From positions 744,001 to 808,000 of the forward strand of contig NZ_JACIHE010000001.1 of assembly GCF_014198245.1 (NCBI RefSeq): 64,000 nt of DNA, in the 5' to 3' direction. The notes under the pieces are model-generated. The model was not told the origin of the DNA. It made no database searches and saw nothing but the letters and a program-made list of their open reading frames with translations. The translations under genes were made by a program, and so were the position numbers. Below, piece by piece: positions 33,897-43,296 of the stretch; positions within the stretch are counted from its first letter, which is position 1; each line of letters starts with the position of its first letter. Origin of the DNA: Bradyrhizobium sp. cir1 (GTDB lineage: Bacteria > Pseudomonadota > Alphaproteobacteria > Rhizobiales > Xanthobacteraceae).

Positions 33897-35669
33897 TCAC
33901 TTCTGCGGCAGGTTGACCCGCACATGCAGCTCGCGGAGCTGCTTGGTGGTGGCTTCCGACGGCGCGCCCATCAAGAGGTCCATGGCCTGCTGGTTCATCG
34001 GGAACAGCGAGATCTCGCGCAGATTCGTGGTGCCGCAGAGCAGCATCACGATGCGGTCGACGCCCGCGGCCATGCCGCCATGCGGCGGGGCGCCGTACTG
34101 GAAGGCGCGGTACATGCCGCCGAAGCGGTCGACCACTTCCTGCTCGCCATAGCCCGCGATCTCGAACGCCTTCACCATGGCTTCCGGCACGTGGTTGCGG
34201 ATGCCGCCCGAGGCGATCTCGTAGCCGTTGCAGGTGATGTCGTACTGGAACGCCTTGATGGTCAGCGGATCCTGGCCCTTCAGCGCGTCGAGGCCGCCCT
34301 GCGGCATCGAGAACGGGTTGTGCGAGAAGTCGACCTTCTTGTCGTCCTCGTTGTACTCGTACATCGGGAAGTCGACGATCCAGGCGAGCTCGAACCGCTC
34401 CTTGTCGGTGAGGTTCAATTCCTCGCCGACCTTGTTGCGGGCCAAACCTGAAAACTTCCAGAACTTGTCGGGATCGCCGGCAACGAAGAAGGCGGCATCG
34501 CCTTCCTTCACGCCGAGCTGCGCGCGGATCGCGGCGGTGCGCTCAGGCCCAATGTTGTTCGCGAGGGGACCTGCACCCTCGCCGCCCTCGCGCCACATGA
34601 TGTAGCCGAGGCCGGGCTGGCCCTCGCCCTGCGCCCAGGAATTCATGCGGTCGCAGAAAGCGCGGCTGCCGCCGCCGGTCGCCGGGATCGCCCAGACCTG
34701 GTTCTTGGGGTCTTCGAGCATGCGCGCGAACACCTTGAAGCCGGAGCCGCGGAAATGCTCGGAGACGTCCTGCATCTCGATGGGGTTGCGCAGGTCCGGC
34801 TTGTCGCTGCCGTATTTGCGCAGCGCCTCGGCGAACGGGATGCGGCGCCAGTTCTTGCTCACCGGCTTGCCCTTGGCGAATTCTTCAAAGACGCCCGTGA
34901 TCACCGGCTCCATCGCCGCGAACACGTCTTCCTGCGTGACAAAGCTCATCTCGACGTCGAGCTGGTAGAACTCGCCCGGCAGACGGTCGGCGCGCGGGTC
35001 CTCGTCGCGGAAGCAGGGCGCGATCTGGAAGTAGCGGTCGAAGCCCGACATCATCAGCAGTTGCTTGTATTGCTGCGGCGCCTGCGGCAGCGCGTAGAAC
35101 TTGCCGGGATGGATGCGCGACGGCACCAGGAAGTCGCGCGCGCCTTCCGGCGAGGACGCGGTCAGGATCGGGGTGTTGAACTCGAAGAAGCCCTGCCCCT
35201 CCATGCGCCGGCGCATCGACTTGATGATCTCGACGCGCGTCATGATGTTCTGGTGCAGTTTTTCGCGACGCAGGTCGAGGAAACGGTACTTCAGGCGGAT
35301 GTCTTCGGGATATTCCTGGTCGCCAAACACCGGCAGCGGCAGGTCGCCGGCGGGTCCCAGCACCTCGATCTCGCTGACATAGACCTCGATCTTGCCGGTC
35401 GGCAGATCGTCATTGTCGGTGCCCTCGGGGCGACGGCGGGCCTTGCCGTCCATCCGCACCACGAATTCCGAGCGCAGCTTCTCGGCCAGCGAGAATGCCG
35501 GCGAGTCCGGGTCGACGACGCATTGGGTCAGGCCGTAATGGTCGCGCAGGTCGATGAACAGCACGCCGCCATGGTCGCGAACGCGATGGACCCAGCCCGA
35601 CAGGCGGACCGTCTCGCCGATGTTGCTCTCGCGGAGCGCGCCGCATGTATGTGACCGGTAGCGATGCAT
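33897..35669 (-). CDS. aspS: Aspartate--tRNA(Asp/Asn) ligase
   Basis: A 590-residue class IIb synthetase that charges tRNA with aspartate. The OB-fold anticodon domain is at about 1-110 ([26 protein letters not shown]). Motif 2 [24 protein letters not shown] is near 220, the bacterial insertion domain (GAD) is at about 290-410, and motif 3 [27 protein letters not shown] is near 530-560. Length is normal for bacterial-type AspRS. Most alphaproteobacteria with GatCAB use a non-discriminating enzyme, but I cannot tell this from the sequence. In related genomes aspS often follows rnd; here the two lie about 6 kb apart. Confidence 0.97.
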   Translation of the reverse strand: MHRYRSHTCGALRESNIGETVRLSGWVHRVRDHGGVLFIDLRDHYGLTQCVVDPDSPAFSLAEKLRSEFVVRMDGKARRRPEGTDNDDLPTGKIEVYVSEIEVLGPAGDLPLPVFGDQEYPEDIRLKYRFLDLRREKLHQNIMTRVEIIKSMRRRMEGQGFFEFNTPILTASSPEGARDFLVPSRIHPGKFYALPQAPQQYKQLLMMSGFDRYFQIAPCFRDEDPRADRLPGEFYQLDVEMSFVTQEDVFAAMEPVITGVFEEFAKGKPVSKNWRRIPFAEALRKYGSDKPDLRNPIEMQDVSEHFRGSGFKVFARMLEDPKNQVWAIPATGGGSRAFCDRMNSWAQGEGQPGLGYIMWREGGEGAGPLANNIGPERTAAIRAQLGVKEGDAAFFVAGDPDKFWKFSGLARNKVGEELNLTDKERFELAWIVDFPMYEYNEDDKKVDFSHNPFSMPQGGLDALKGQDPLTIKAFQYDITCNGYEIASGGIRNHVPEAMVKAFEIAGYGEQEVVDRFGGMYRAFQYGAPPHGGMAAGVDRIVMLLCGTTNLREISLFPMNQQAMDLLMGAPSEATTKQLRELHVRVNLPQK

Positions 35670-35865
35670 GGTCGTCCCAAAATCAATGTCGGAGGAAGCG
35701 AATCGGACGGCCTGAAACGACCGGTCCGAAGTTGCGGCAGGGTTTACCCGACGAGGCCCAAGGCGGCAACCAAGGGAACGCCCTGATTTGGGCTGAAAGC
35801 GCCCATTTTTGGCCGATCAGGGCCCGAGCCTTTGCCGATGGCCGTTCCAGCCCTATCTTGAGGCC

Positions 35866-37338
35866 ATGACGGTCCATTTCCCCTTCCAGAACTCCTATTC
35901 GGCGCTGCCGGACAGCTTCTTTGCCCGCGTCGCGCCGACCCCTGTCGCCGCCCCCCGGCTGATCAAGCTGAACCGGCCGCTGGCGGTCCAGCTTGGGCTC
36001 GATCCAGACCTCTTGGAGACCCCGGAAGGCGCCGAGATCCTGGCCGGCAAGACGGTTCCCGCCGGGGCCGATCCCATCGCCATGGCCTATGCCGGCCACC
36101 AGTTCGGGCAATTCGTGCCCCAGCTCGGCGACGGCCGCGCCATCCTGCTCGGCGAGGTCATCGACAAAGACGGCATCCGCCGCGACATCCAGCTCAAGGG
36201 CTCGGGCCCCACCCCGTTCTCCCGCCGCGGCGACGGCCGTGCGGCGCTCGGGCCAGTCTTGCGCGAATACATCGTCAGCGAAGCGATGTACGCTCTGGGC
36301 ATCCCGACCACGCGCTCGCTCGCCGCCGTCGTCACCGGCGAGCACGTCATCCGCGAGACCGCCCTGCCCGGCGCGGTGCTGACCCGCATCGCCTCCAGCC
36401 ACATCCGCGTCGGGACCTTCCAGTTCTTTGCCGTCCGCCGCGACACCGAAGCGATCCGCCGGCTCGCCGATCACGTCATCGTCAGGCACTACCCTGATCT
36501 GCTCCATGCGAAGCGGCCCTATCACGACCTGCTCGCTGCCGTCGTCGCGCGCCAGGCCGACCTCATCGCGCGCTGGCTGCTGATCGGCTTCATCCACGGC
36601 GTGATGAACACCGACAACTCTTCGATATCAGGCGAGACCATTGATTACGGCCCGTGTGCCTTCATGGACGCCTACAATCCCGCGCAGGTGTTTTCCTCGA
36701 TCGACGAGATGGGCCGCTACGCCTATGCCAACCAGCCGCGCATCGGCTTGTGGAATCTGACGCGCCTCGCCGAATGCCTGCTGCCGCTGTTCTCCGACGA
36801 CCAGGAGAAGGCGGTCGCTGAGGCGCAGGAGATCCTCGGCGCCTTCGCCGAGATATTCAGCAACGCCTATCAGGCAGGCCTGCGCAAGAAGGTCGGCCTG
36901 TTCACGGAGCGCGACGGCGACGACGCACTGATCCAGGACCTGCTGGATGCCATGGCGAAGAACCAGGCCGACTTCACCCTCACCTTCCGCAAGCTCGGCG
37001 ACGCCGCAGGCGATGAGGCTGCGGATGTGCGCGCGCAGTTCATGGACCCCGCAGCATTTGACGAGTGGGCCAAGCGCTGGCGCGAGCGCATCGCGCTGGA
37101 GCCGCAGTCCGCAGCCGAGCGGCAAGCCGCCATGCACGCCGTCAATCCGATCTTCATCCCGCGCAACCACCGCGTCGAGGCCGTGATCCAGGCCGCGGTG
37201 AACAACGACGACTACGCGCCGTTCGAGGAACTGGTGAAGGTGTTGGCAAAACCTTACGAGGACCAGCCCGACTACGCGGCCTACGCCGATCCACCGCTGC
37301 CGGATCAGCGGGTGCTGCAGACGTTTTGCGGGACGTGA
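35866..37338 (+). CDS. selO: SelO/YdiU protein adenylyltransferase
   Basis: A 490-residue pseudokinase-fold AMPylase (ATG 35866 preceded by TTGAGG). Markers are [10 protein letters not shown] near 33, [23 protein letters not shown] near 72, [45 protein letters not shown] near 105-150, and the metal-binding region [29 protein letters not shown] near 242-270. SelO transfers AMP to proteins and takes part in redox homeostasis. The selenocysteine found near the C-terminus of eukaryotic homologs corresponds here to the ordinary Cys of LQTFCGT at the end. A single-gene unit. Confidence 0.95.
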   Translation: MTVHFPFQNSYSALPDSFFARVAPTPVAAPRLIKLNRPLAVQLGLDPDLLETPEGAEILAGKTVPAGADPIAMAYAGHQFGQFVPQLGDGRAILLGEVIDKDGIRRDIQLKGSGPTPFSRRGDGRAALGPVLREYIVSEAMYALGIPTTRSLAAVVTGEHVIRETALPGAVLTRIASSHIRVGTFQFFAVRRDTEAIRRLADHVIVRHYPDLLHAKRPYHDLLAAVVARQADLIARWLLIGFIHGVMNTDNSSISGETIDYGPCAFMDAYNPAQVFSSIDEMGRYAYANQPRIGLWNLTRLAECLLPLFSDDQEKAVAEAQEILGAFAEIFSNAYQAGLRKKVGLFTERDGDDALIQDLLDAMAKNQADFTLTFRKLGDAAGDEAADVRAQFMDPAAFDEWAKRWRERIALEPQSAAERQAAMHAVNPIFIPRNHRVEAVIQAAVNNDDYAPFEELVKVLAKPYEDQPDYAAYADPPLPDQRVLQTFCGT

Positions 37339-37456
37339 TCCAATCCCAGCGTCGTTCAATCACACAACTTGAAGTGGGTTCACTGAGATGGACTAGCCTT
37401 CGGCTGGTCCACCATTCTTTGCGCGCGCTGTGGACACGTCCCGTCCGCGGGAACCG

Positions 37457-37474
37457 CTGTCATCAAACTGAAAC
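37457..37474 (+). promoter_or_regulatory. Pho box-like PhoB site
   Basis: CTGTCAT-CAAA-CTGAAAC matches the bipartite Pho box CTGTCAT-N4-CTGTCAT. The first half is perfect, the spacer AT-rich and of the right length, and the second half matches at four of seven positions. TCTAAC at 37483-37488 could be the -10 element. It lies 72 bases before the phosphodiesterase start. Confidence 0.55.
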
Positions 37475-37546
37475 ACACGGGCTCTAACGGGCTGGCAGGG
37501 CCGTCCTGCCGGAGGCGCCCATCCTCCAACAGCCTGACAGCGTGCC

Positions 37547-38398
37547 ATGCCCTTCAAATTCATCCATCTCACCGACACGCATTTGGCGAACCCCGGCTTG
37601 ACGCTCTATGGGCTCGATCCGCGCGCCCGGCTGGATGCGGCGATTGCGGACATCAACAAGCACCAGTCCGACGCTGCGTTTGCAGTGGTGACCGGCGACC
37701 TCACCCATTGGGGCGAGCCTGAATCCTACGCCAATTTCGCCGACGCCATGGCCGCGCTGAAAATCCCGTACATCGCCATGGTCGGCAATCACGACAAGCG
37801 CGTCGCCTGTCTCGACGGCCTGCGGTCCGCACCGCGCGATGCCAACGGCTTTGTGCAGGGCACGCGCACCACCGAGCACGGCCTGTTCGTGTTCCTGGAC
37901 ACACTGGACGAGACCAGCCACGCCGGCGAGATGTGCGAGAGGCGCCTCGGCTGGCTCGCGAGCACGCTGGCTGCAGCGCCGGCGGACATGCCGTTCGTCG
38001 TGTTCATGCATCATCCGCCCTTCCCGGTCGGTGTCCACGCCATGGACGAGATCGCGCTGAAGCAGAGCGCCGAATTTGCGGAGGTCATCGCGCCCTACCG
38101 CTCGCGCATCCGCCATCTCTTCTTCGGCCATGTGCACCGGCCGATCTTCGGCAGCTACGGCAAGATCCCGTTCTCGACGCTGCGCGGCACCAACCACCAG
38201 GTCTGGTTCGAGCTCGACGCTGCCGCCGCCGAGCATCTCGCCAGCCACGAGCCGCCGGCCTATGGCGTCGTGCTGATCGACCAGGAGAACCTGGTCGTGC
38301 ACAGCCACGATTTCCTCGACCAGAGTCTGCGCTTCCCCTTCGAGCCACCGGCAGGAGTGGACGGCCGCGACTATGCGCTCAATTTCCCGGCGCGATGA
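37547..38398 (+). CDS. Class III metallophosphoesterase (glycerophosphodiesterase/cAMP phosphodiesterase-like, GpdQ type)
   Basis: A 283-residue cytoplasmic phosphodiesterase with the complete dinuclear metal set: LTDTHL (Asp10, His12), VVTGDLTHWGE near 47, MVGNHDKR near 80, FMHHPPFPVG near 150 and FFGHVHRP near 190. This is the order of the GpdQ/CpdA group, which cleaves glycerophosphodiesters or cyclic nucleotides. The following genes encode a Ugp-like ABC importer and a Pho box-like site precedes the operon, so I favour glycerophosphodiester cleavage to release phosphate. The next start (38400) is one base after its stop. Confidence 0.9.
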   Translation: MPFKFIHLTDTHLANPGLTLYGLDPRARLDAAIADINKHQSDAAFAVVTGDLTHWGEPESYANFADAMAALKIPYIAMVGNHDKRVACLDGLRSAPRDANGFVQGTRTTEHGLFVFLDTLDETSHAGEMCERRLGWLASTLAAAPADMPFVVFMHHPPFPVGVHAMDEIALKQSAEFAEVIAPYRSRIRHLFFGHVHRPIFGSYGKIPFSTLRGTNHQVWFELDAAAAEHLASHEPPAYGVVLIDQENLVVHSHDFLDQSLRFPFEPPAGVDGRDYALNFPAR

Positions 38399-38399
38399 G

Positions 38400-39350
38400 A
38401 TGAGCCTCGCTGAACCCGCGGCTCTCCCGGTCGCGACGTCGGCGGCACCGCGCCTGCACGTCCTGAAGCGCTTCACCAGCAGCTTCAAAGCCTCGCTGCC
38501 CGCCTATCTGCTGCTGTTGCCCTCGCTGGTCTTCCTCGCGCTGTTCACCTATGGCGCGATGGGACGCGTCCTCATTGACGCGCTCTATCAGCGCGCCACG
38601 CCCAAGGCGCCGGTCCGCTTCGTCGGCCTCGACAACATCAGCGCTGTGCTGGCCGACCCCGCCTTCACCGGCGCCGTCGTCAACAATTTGATCTACGCCG
38701 TCGGCACGGTGGTGCCGAGCATCGCCCTTGCACTGTTGTTCGCGCTGGCGCTGTCACGCACCCATGCCGTGAACAGCGCGCTGCGCGCCGCGCTGTTCCT
38801 GCCGGTGCTGATCCCGATGGTCGCGGCCTCAGCGCTGTTCCTGTTCATCTTCCTGCCCAATGTCGGCCTGCTCGATTACTACATCGGCCGGCTGCTGCCG
38901 GTGCTGCCGAACTGGCTCGGCGATCCCGACATCGCGCTCTACGCGATCATGGTCATCACGGTCTGGAAGAACGCCGGCTACTACATGCTGTTCTTCCTCG
39001 CCGGCCTTCAGGCCGTGCCCGAGGACGTGATGGAGGCCGCGCATCTCGACGGGGCGGGGCCGTTCATGCGGCTTCGCTACATCATCCTGCCGGAGCTCAA
39101 GCCCACCTTCCTGTTCGTCACCGTCATCGCGATCCTCAACGCGGTGACGCAGGTCGACCACGTCTTCGTCATGACCCAGGGCGGGCCGTCCAACTCGACC
39201 AATCTGGTGCTGTTCTACATCTACCAGCAGGCGGTCGAGCACTACGACGTCGGCAAGGCCTCGGCGGCAACGCTGCTGACCCTCGCCGCGCTGATGGGAC
39301 TCACCGCACTGTCCTTCCGCACCATGGCGAACCGCGAGGGCGGGCCATGA
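38400..39350 (+). CDS. UgpA-type sugar/glycerol-phosphate ABC permease
   Basis: A 316-residue inner-membrane permease of the MalF/UgpA group. After a cytoplasmic N-terminus, six transmembrane segments are visible, starting LPAYLLLLPSLVFLALFTYG. The ATPase-contact EAA loop reads EDVMEAAHLDGAGPFMRLRYIILPELKP near 205-232. The start at 38400 directly follows the phosphodiesterase stop; the 3' end overlaps the next permease by 4 bases. It is expected to carry glycerol-3-phosphate, glycerophosphodiesters or a sugar; the context favours phosphodiesters. Confidence 0.9.
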   Translation: MSLAEPAALPVATSAAPRLHVLKRFTSSFKASLPAYLLLLPSLVFLALFTYGAMGRVLIDALYQRATPKAPVRFVGLDNISAVLADPAFTGAVVNNLIYAVGTVVPSIALALLFALALSRTHAVNSALRAALFLPVLIPMVAASALFLFIFLPNVGLLDYYIGRLLPVLPNWLGDPDIALYAIMVITVWKNAGYYMLFFLAGLQAVPEDVMEAAHLDGAGPFMRLRYIILPELKPTFLFVTVIAILNAVTQVDHVFVMTQGGPSNSTNLVLFYIYQQAVEHYDVGKASAATLLTLAALMGLTALSFRTMANREGGP

Positions 39351-40216
39351 AGCTGTTCGATGCGCTGTGGAAGGACGCCCCGCTCGCCACCCGCGGCGAG
39401 ATCACGCCCAAGCTCGGCTTCCTGCTGACCGTGCTGCTCGCGATCGTCTGGCTGATCCCGTTCCTGTGGATGGGCGTGGCGACGCTGCGCCCCGTCTCCG
39501 ACGGCATCAACGCCATGGCCGAGCTGATGCCGAGCCTGAAGCCGACGCTCGACAACGTCAGGGACGCCTGGGAGATCGGCGATTTCCCGCGCTACACCCT
39601 CAACACCACGATCATCTGCACCGGCATCCTCTTGGTGCAGTTCGTCACGATCACGCTGGCGGGCTTTGCCTTCGCGCGGCTGAACTTCGCCGGCAAGACG
39701 CTCATCTTCTACCTGTTCCTGATGCAGCTGATGCTGGTGCCGGTGCTGCTGATCGTGCCAAACCTCAAGCTCGTGGCGCAGCTCGGTCTCTACGACACGC
39801 TCGCCGGCGTGATGATGCCGTTCTTCGCCTCGGCCTTCGGCACCTTCCTGATGCGCCAGGCGTTCGAGGCGATCCCGACTGAGCTGGAAGACGCAGCCCT
39901 GATCGACGGCGCCAGCCTGTTCCAGCGCATCCGCCACATCTACGTGCCGCTGTCGATGCCGAGCTTCTCCGCCTTCGCCATCATCTCCGTGACCAGCCAC
40001 TGGAACGACTTCCTGTGGCCGCTGATGGTGATCAATTCACCGGACAAGCGGCCGCTCACGGTCGGCCTCTCGGTATTCACCAAGACCGCCGAAGGCACCC
40101 AGGCCTGGGGCACCATCGCCGCGGGCACGCTCATGGTGATCGCGCCGCTGCTCGTCACCTTCCTGATCTTCCAGAAGCGCTTCATCAGCTCTTTCGTCAC
40201 CTCAGGCATCAAATAG
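39347..40216 (+). CDS. UgpE-type sugar/glycerol-phosphate ABC permease
   Basis: A 289-residue permease of the MalG/UgpE group. The EAA loop near residue 180-205 is FEAIPTELEDAALIDGASLFQRIRHIYVPLSMP. Membrane helices include LGFLLTVLLAIVWLIPFLWMGV and IFYLFLMQLMLVPVLLIV, and the periplasmic part has FHWNDFLWP-like SHWNDFLWPLMVI near 225. ATGA overlap with the upstream permease indicates translational coupling. The binding protein gene starts 11 bases after its stop. No ATPase gene is in the cluster. Confidence 0.9.
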   Translation: MKLFDALWKDAPLATRGEITPKLGFLLTVLLAIVWLIPFLWMGVATLRPVSDGINAMAELMPSLKPTLDNVRDAWEIGDFPRYTLNTTIICTGILLVQFVTITLAGFAFARLNFAGKTLIFYLFLMQLMLVPVLLIVPNLKLVAQLGLYDTLAGVMMPFFASAFGTFLMRQAFEAIPTELEDAALIDGASLFQRIRHIYVPLSMPSFSAFAIISVTSHWNDFLWPLMVINSPDKRPLTVGLSVFTKTAEGTQAWGTIAAGTLMVIAPLLVTFLIFQKRFISSFVTSGIK

Positions 40217-40227
40217 GAGATTTTCCG

Positions 40228-41550
40228 ATGCTGCTCTCCCGCAGGCTCCTGCTCGGCCTTGCTATGGCAGGCGCCCTCGCCGTCCCGGCCCTCGCCGGCG
40301 AAGGTCCGACCGAGATCGATCTGTTCTTCCCCGTCCCCGTCGACGGCAAGCTCGCCCGCGACATGGGCACCCTGATCAAGGAGTTCAACGAGACCCATCC
40401 GGCGATCAAGGCGACTGCCGTCTACACCGGCTCCTATGACGACACGCTGATCAAGACGCGCGCCTCGATCAAGGCCGGCAAGCCGCCCGCCACCGTGATC
40501 ATGTCGGCGAACTTCCTGCTCGACATGCAGATCGAGAACGAGCTCACCAATCTCGACAGCCTGATCGCCGCCGACGGCACCACCAAGGACCAGTTCCTGG
40601 GCCAGTTCTTCCCGGCGTTGCAGGGCAACGCGGTGATCAACCGCTCGGTCTACGGCGTGCCGTTCCACAATTCGACGCCGCTGCTCTACATCAACGCCGA
40701 CAAGGCCAAGGAAGCCGGCCTTGATCCGAACAAGCCGCCGCAGACCTGGGCTGAGCTCACCGACTGGGCCAAGAAGCTCACCAAGCGCGAGGGCGACAAG
40801 GTGACCCAATGGGGCATCGCGATCCCGTGCGCCTACGACTATTGCGGCTGGATGATGGAAACGCTCACCATGAGCAATGGCGGGCGCTACTACAACGAGG
40901 AGTTCGGCGGCGAGGTCTATTACGACACGCCCTCGATGCTTGGCGCGCTCTCCTGGTGGAACGACCTCGTCTATAAGCACAAGGTCCACGCCCCCGGCGC
41001 CACGCCTGGTCCGGCCGTCAGCACCTCCTTCATCTCCGGCAATGCCGCGATGATGATGCTGTCGACGGGCTCGCTCACTTACGTGCGCGACAACGCCAAG
41101 TTCGCCTACAAGGTCGCCTTCATCCCGCGCAACGTCCGCAACGCGGTGCCGATCGGCGGCGCCTCGCTGATCATGCCGGCAGGCCTCGAGGCCGACAAGC
41201 AGAAGGCCGCCTGGACGCTGATCAAGTGGATGACCTCGCCCGAGAAGAGCGGCTGGTGGAGCCGCGCCACCGGCTATTTCGCGCCCAACATGGCCGCCTA
41301 CAAGACGCCTGAGATGGTCGACTTCCTGAACAAGAACCCGGACGCCAAGACCGCCGTCGAGCAGCTCGACGTCGCCAAGCCCTGGTTCGCCACCTACAAG
41401 ACCGTGCCTGTGCGCAAGAACCTCGAGGACGAGGTGATGCTGGTCCTCAACGGCAAGAAGCAGCCGAAGGAAGCCCTCGCCGCCGCCCAGAAGGCCGCCG
41501 ACGAGACGCTGAAGCCGTACAACGCGGAGACCTCGCTGAAGCTGCCGTAA
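40228..41550 (+). CDS. UgpB-like ABC substrate-binding protein
   Basis: A 440-residue exported binding protein. ATG 40228 with AGGAGA upstream starts a signal peptide MLLSRRLLLGLAMAGALAVPALA. The mature part resembles UgpB: FHNSTPLLYINADKAKEAGLDPNKPPQTWAELTDWAKKL near 150-190, GNAAMMMLSTGSLTYVRDNAKF near 270 and PIGGASLIMPAGLEADKQKAAW near 308. UgpB binds glycerol-3-phosphate and glycerophosphocholine, and its homologs are usually PhoB-controlled. Together with the phosphodiesterase gene this suggests uptake and cleavage of glycerophosphodiesters, though a sugar-specific paralog cannot be excluded. A hairpin follows the stop. Confidence 0.88.
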   Translation: MLLSRRLLLGLAMAGALAVPALAGEGPTEIDLFFPVPVDGKLARDMGTLIKEFNETHPAIKATAVYTGSYDDTLIKTRASIKAGKPPATVIMSANFLLDMQIENELTNLDSLIAADGTTKDQFLGQFFPALQGNAVINRSVYGVPFHNSTPLLYINADKAKEAGLDPNKPPQTWAELTDWAKKLTKREGDKVTQWGIAIPCAYDYCGWMMETLTMSNGGRYYNEEFGGEVYYDTPSMLGALSWWNDLVYKHKVHAPGATPGPAVSTSFISGNAAMMMLSTGSLTYVRDNAKFAYKVAFIPRNVRNAVPIGGASLIMPAGLEADKQKAAWTLIKWMTSPEKSGWWSRATGYFAPNMAAYKTPEMVDFLNKNPDAKTAVEQLDVAKPWFATYKTVPVRKNLEDEVMLVLNGKKQPKEALAAAQKAADETLKPYNAETSLKLP

Positions 41551-41579
41551 GGCCGGCAGCTCATCGCGCGAACAAATTT

Positions 41580-41604
41580 CGGCGCTCCGCCATGCGGGGC
41601 GCCG
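41580..41604 (+). terminator. Hairpin after the Ugp-like operon
   Basis: CGGCGCTCCGC-CAT-GCGGGGCGCCG forms an 11-bp stem with one G:U pair about 30 bases past the binding-protein stop. Only a weak T stretch follows. It is a likely operon terminator or an RNA-stabilising hairpin. Confidence 0.55.
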
Positions 41605-41731
41605 AGTGCGTTTCGGGCCCCCATTAACCCCTCGTCCACCATCCGGCCCGGCCCGCCGCCGGTAACCATTGCAATTAACAGACCCTCAACGCACCCCCGA
41701 CAAATCTATCAATGTTTCTGGAGATTTCGCC

Positions 41732-41842
41732 GTGGATCTGTTGGTTTTCGAGTTCCTGGGACTGGCCCTGGTTGCCATGTGCGTGGTCGTGGTGGCGCTG
41801 CCCTGCGCCCGCAAATCCTCGCACCGGATCCGTTACGAATAG
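41732..41842 (+). CDS. Possible single-span small membrane protein (36 aa)
   Basis: A GTG-started frame of 36 codons with CTGGAGA about 8 bases before it. The product VDLLVFEFLGLALVAMCVVV has one membrane helix followed by a basic tail (ALPCARKSSHRIRYE). It sits 117 bases ahead of rnd, with CATTGCAATTAAC-type AT-rich sequence upstream. Its charge arrangement is that of a genuine small inner-membrane protein, but a 36-codon frame can arise by chance. Confidence 0.45.
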   Translation: MDLLVFEFLGLALVAMCVVVVALPCARKSSHRIRYE

Positions 41843-41958
41843 GAATTTCGTCGGAAAGAGACGATTCCGGCCCTATGCGAGGCTCGAATTCGCTCCAAGG
41901 CCCTTGACATCACAGCACTTTCGGCAGAACGGCTGATATCAAGTGTCATGGGCCGTTC

Positions 41959-43107
41959 ATGGATTTGATTACCACCACCGCTGACCTCGCGGCTGCCTGC
42001 AGCCGGCTGGGCAAGCACCCCGTCATTACCGTCGATACCGAGTTTCTGCGCGAAACCACCTACTACCCGCTGCTATGCGTGGTTCAGATGGCCAGCGCCG
42101 AGGAAGCCGTGGTCATTGACGCCCTCGCCCCGGGTATCGACCTCAAGCCGTTCTTCGAGCTGATGGCCAATGAGGGCGTGCTGAAAGTCTTCCACGCCGC
42201 CCGCCAGGACATCGAAATCATCTGGCATCAGGCCAACATCATCCCGCACCCGGTGTTCGACACCCAGGTCGCCGCCATGGTACTCGGTTACGGCGACAGC
42301 ATCGCCTATGACGCTCTCGTCGAAAAGGTCGCCGGGCACCGCCCTGACAAGACCCACCGCTTCACCGACTGGTCGCGCCGGCCGCTGACCAAGGAGCAGA
42401 TGCACTACGCGGTCTCCGACGTCACCCATCTGCGCGACGTCTTCGCCGCGCTCGATGCCGACCTGAAGAAGCGCCGCCGCAGCGAATGGGTCTCGATCGA
42501 GATGGAGATCCTGACCTCGCCCAGGACCTACGACTTCCACCCCGAACGGGCCTGGGAACGGCTGAAGACGCGCGTGCGCAAGCCGAAGGACCTCGCCGTC
42601 CTGATGGAGGTCGCCGCCTGGCGCGAGCAGGAAGCGCAGAGCCGCGATGTGCCGCGCGGCCGCGTGCTGCGGGATGAAGCCATCAGCGATATCGCAACGC
42701 ATGCGCCGAACACGCTGGAAAAGCTCGCCCATCTGCGCTCGGTGCCTAAGGGTTTCGAGAAATCCAAATGGGGCGCGGACATCGTCGCCGCGGTCGAGCG
42801 CGGGCTGGCGCGGGATTTCTCGACGCTGCCGAAGCTGGAGAAGCCGCGCAACAATTCCAACGGCGCGGCCATCGTCGAGCTGCTGAAGGTCTTGCTGCGC
42901 ATGACCGCGGAACGCCATGCGGTCGCCAGCAAGGTGATCGCCACGGTCGACGATCTCGAAGAGATCGCAGCCAGTGACGAGGCCGATGTGCCCGCCTTGC
43001 GCGGCTGGCGCCGCGAGCTGTTCGGCGAGGCCGCATTGAAGCTCAAGCGCGGCGAGCTGGCGCTGGCGATCGAGAAAGGCCGCGTGATCGGGGTTCAGCG
43101 GGCGTAG
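41959..43107 (+). CDS. rnd: Ribonuclease D
   Basis: A 382-residue 3'-5' exoribonuclease that trims tRNA precursors. DEDD motifs are present: Exo I VDTEFLRE near 23-30 (Asp, Glu), Exo [13 protein letters not shown] near 78 (Asp), and Exo [13 protein letters not shown] near 152 (Tyr and Asp). HRDC domains follow: [26 protein letters not shown] near 220 and a second helical block at about 300-370. Length is normal. ATG 41959 is near a possible promoter after the small membrane ORF. In many alphaproteobacteria rnd lies between ppx and aspS; here it is separate from both. Confidence 0.95.
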   Translation: MDLITTTADLAAACSRLGKHPVITVDTEFLRETTYYPLLCVVQMASAEEAVVIDALAPGIDLKPFFELMANEGVLKVFHAARQDIEIIWHQANIIPHPVFDTQVAAMVLGYGDSIAYDALVEKVAGHRPDKTHRFTDWSRRPLTKEQMHYAVSDVTHLRDVFAALDADLKKRRRSEWVSIEMEILTSPRTYDFHPERAWERLKTRVRKPKDLAVLMEVAAWREQEAQSRDVPRGRVLRDEAISDIATHAPNTLEKLAHLRSVPKGFEKSKWGADIVAAVERGLARDFSTLPKLEKPRNNSNGAAIVELLKVLLRMTAERHAVASKVIATVDDLEEIAASDEADVPALRGWRRELFGEAALKLKRGELALAIEKGRVIGVQRA

Positions 43108-43144
43108 GACCTAGCCGCCAATCGCCAACGCACAACAACTGTAA

Positions 43145-43281
43145 GACCGTCATCCTGAGGCGCGAGCCGTGCGGTGCAAAGCACCGCACGGGGAGCCTCG
43201 AAGGATGAACGCCCCGCTGCTGCAGCCGGGCCGTCGCCCTTCGAGGGCCGCTGAAGAAGCGGCCACCTCAGGGTGACGGTC
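43145..43281. repeat. Long palindromic intergenic repeat
   Basis: The element begins GACCGTCATCCTGAGG and ends CCTCAGGGTGACGGTC, near-perfect inverted termini. Internal units are GTGCGGTGC/GCACCGCAC and CCTCGAAGGATGA...CCTTCGAGG. It separates convergent genes and shares most of its sequence with the 12.6-kb copy. Confidence 0.75.
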
Positions 43282-43296
43282 TTAGACGAAGTGCAG

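Noticed and set aside
39242..40989. Two long minus-strand frames (39242-40000 and 39940-40989) under the Ugp-like operon
   Set aside because: Antisense to well-recognised permease and binding protein genes; compositionally biased, no start signals.
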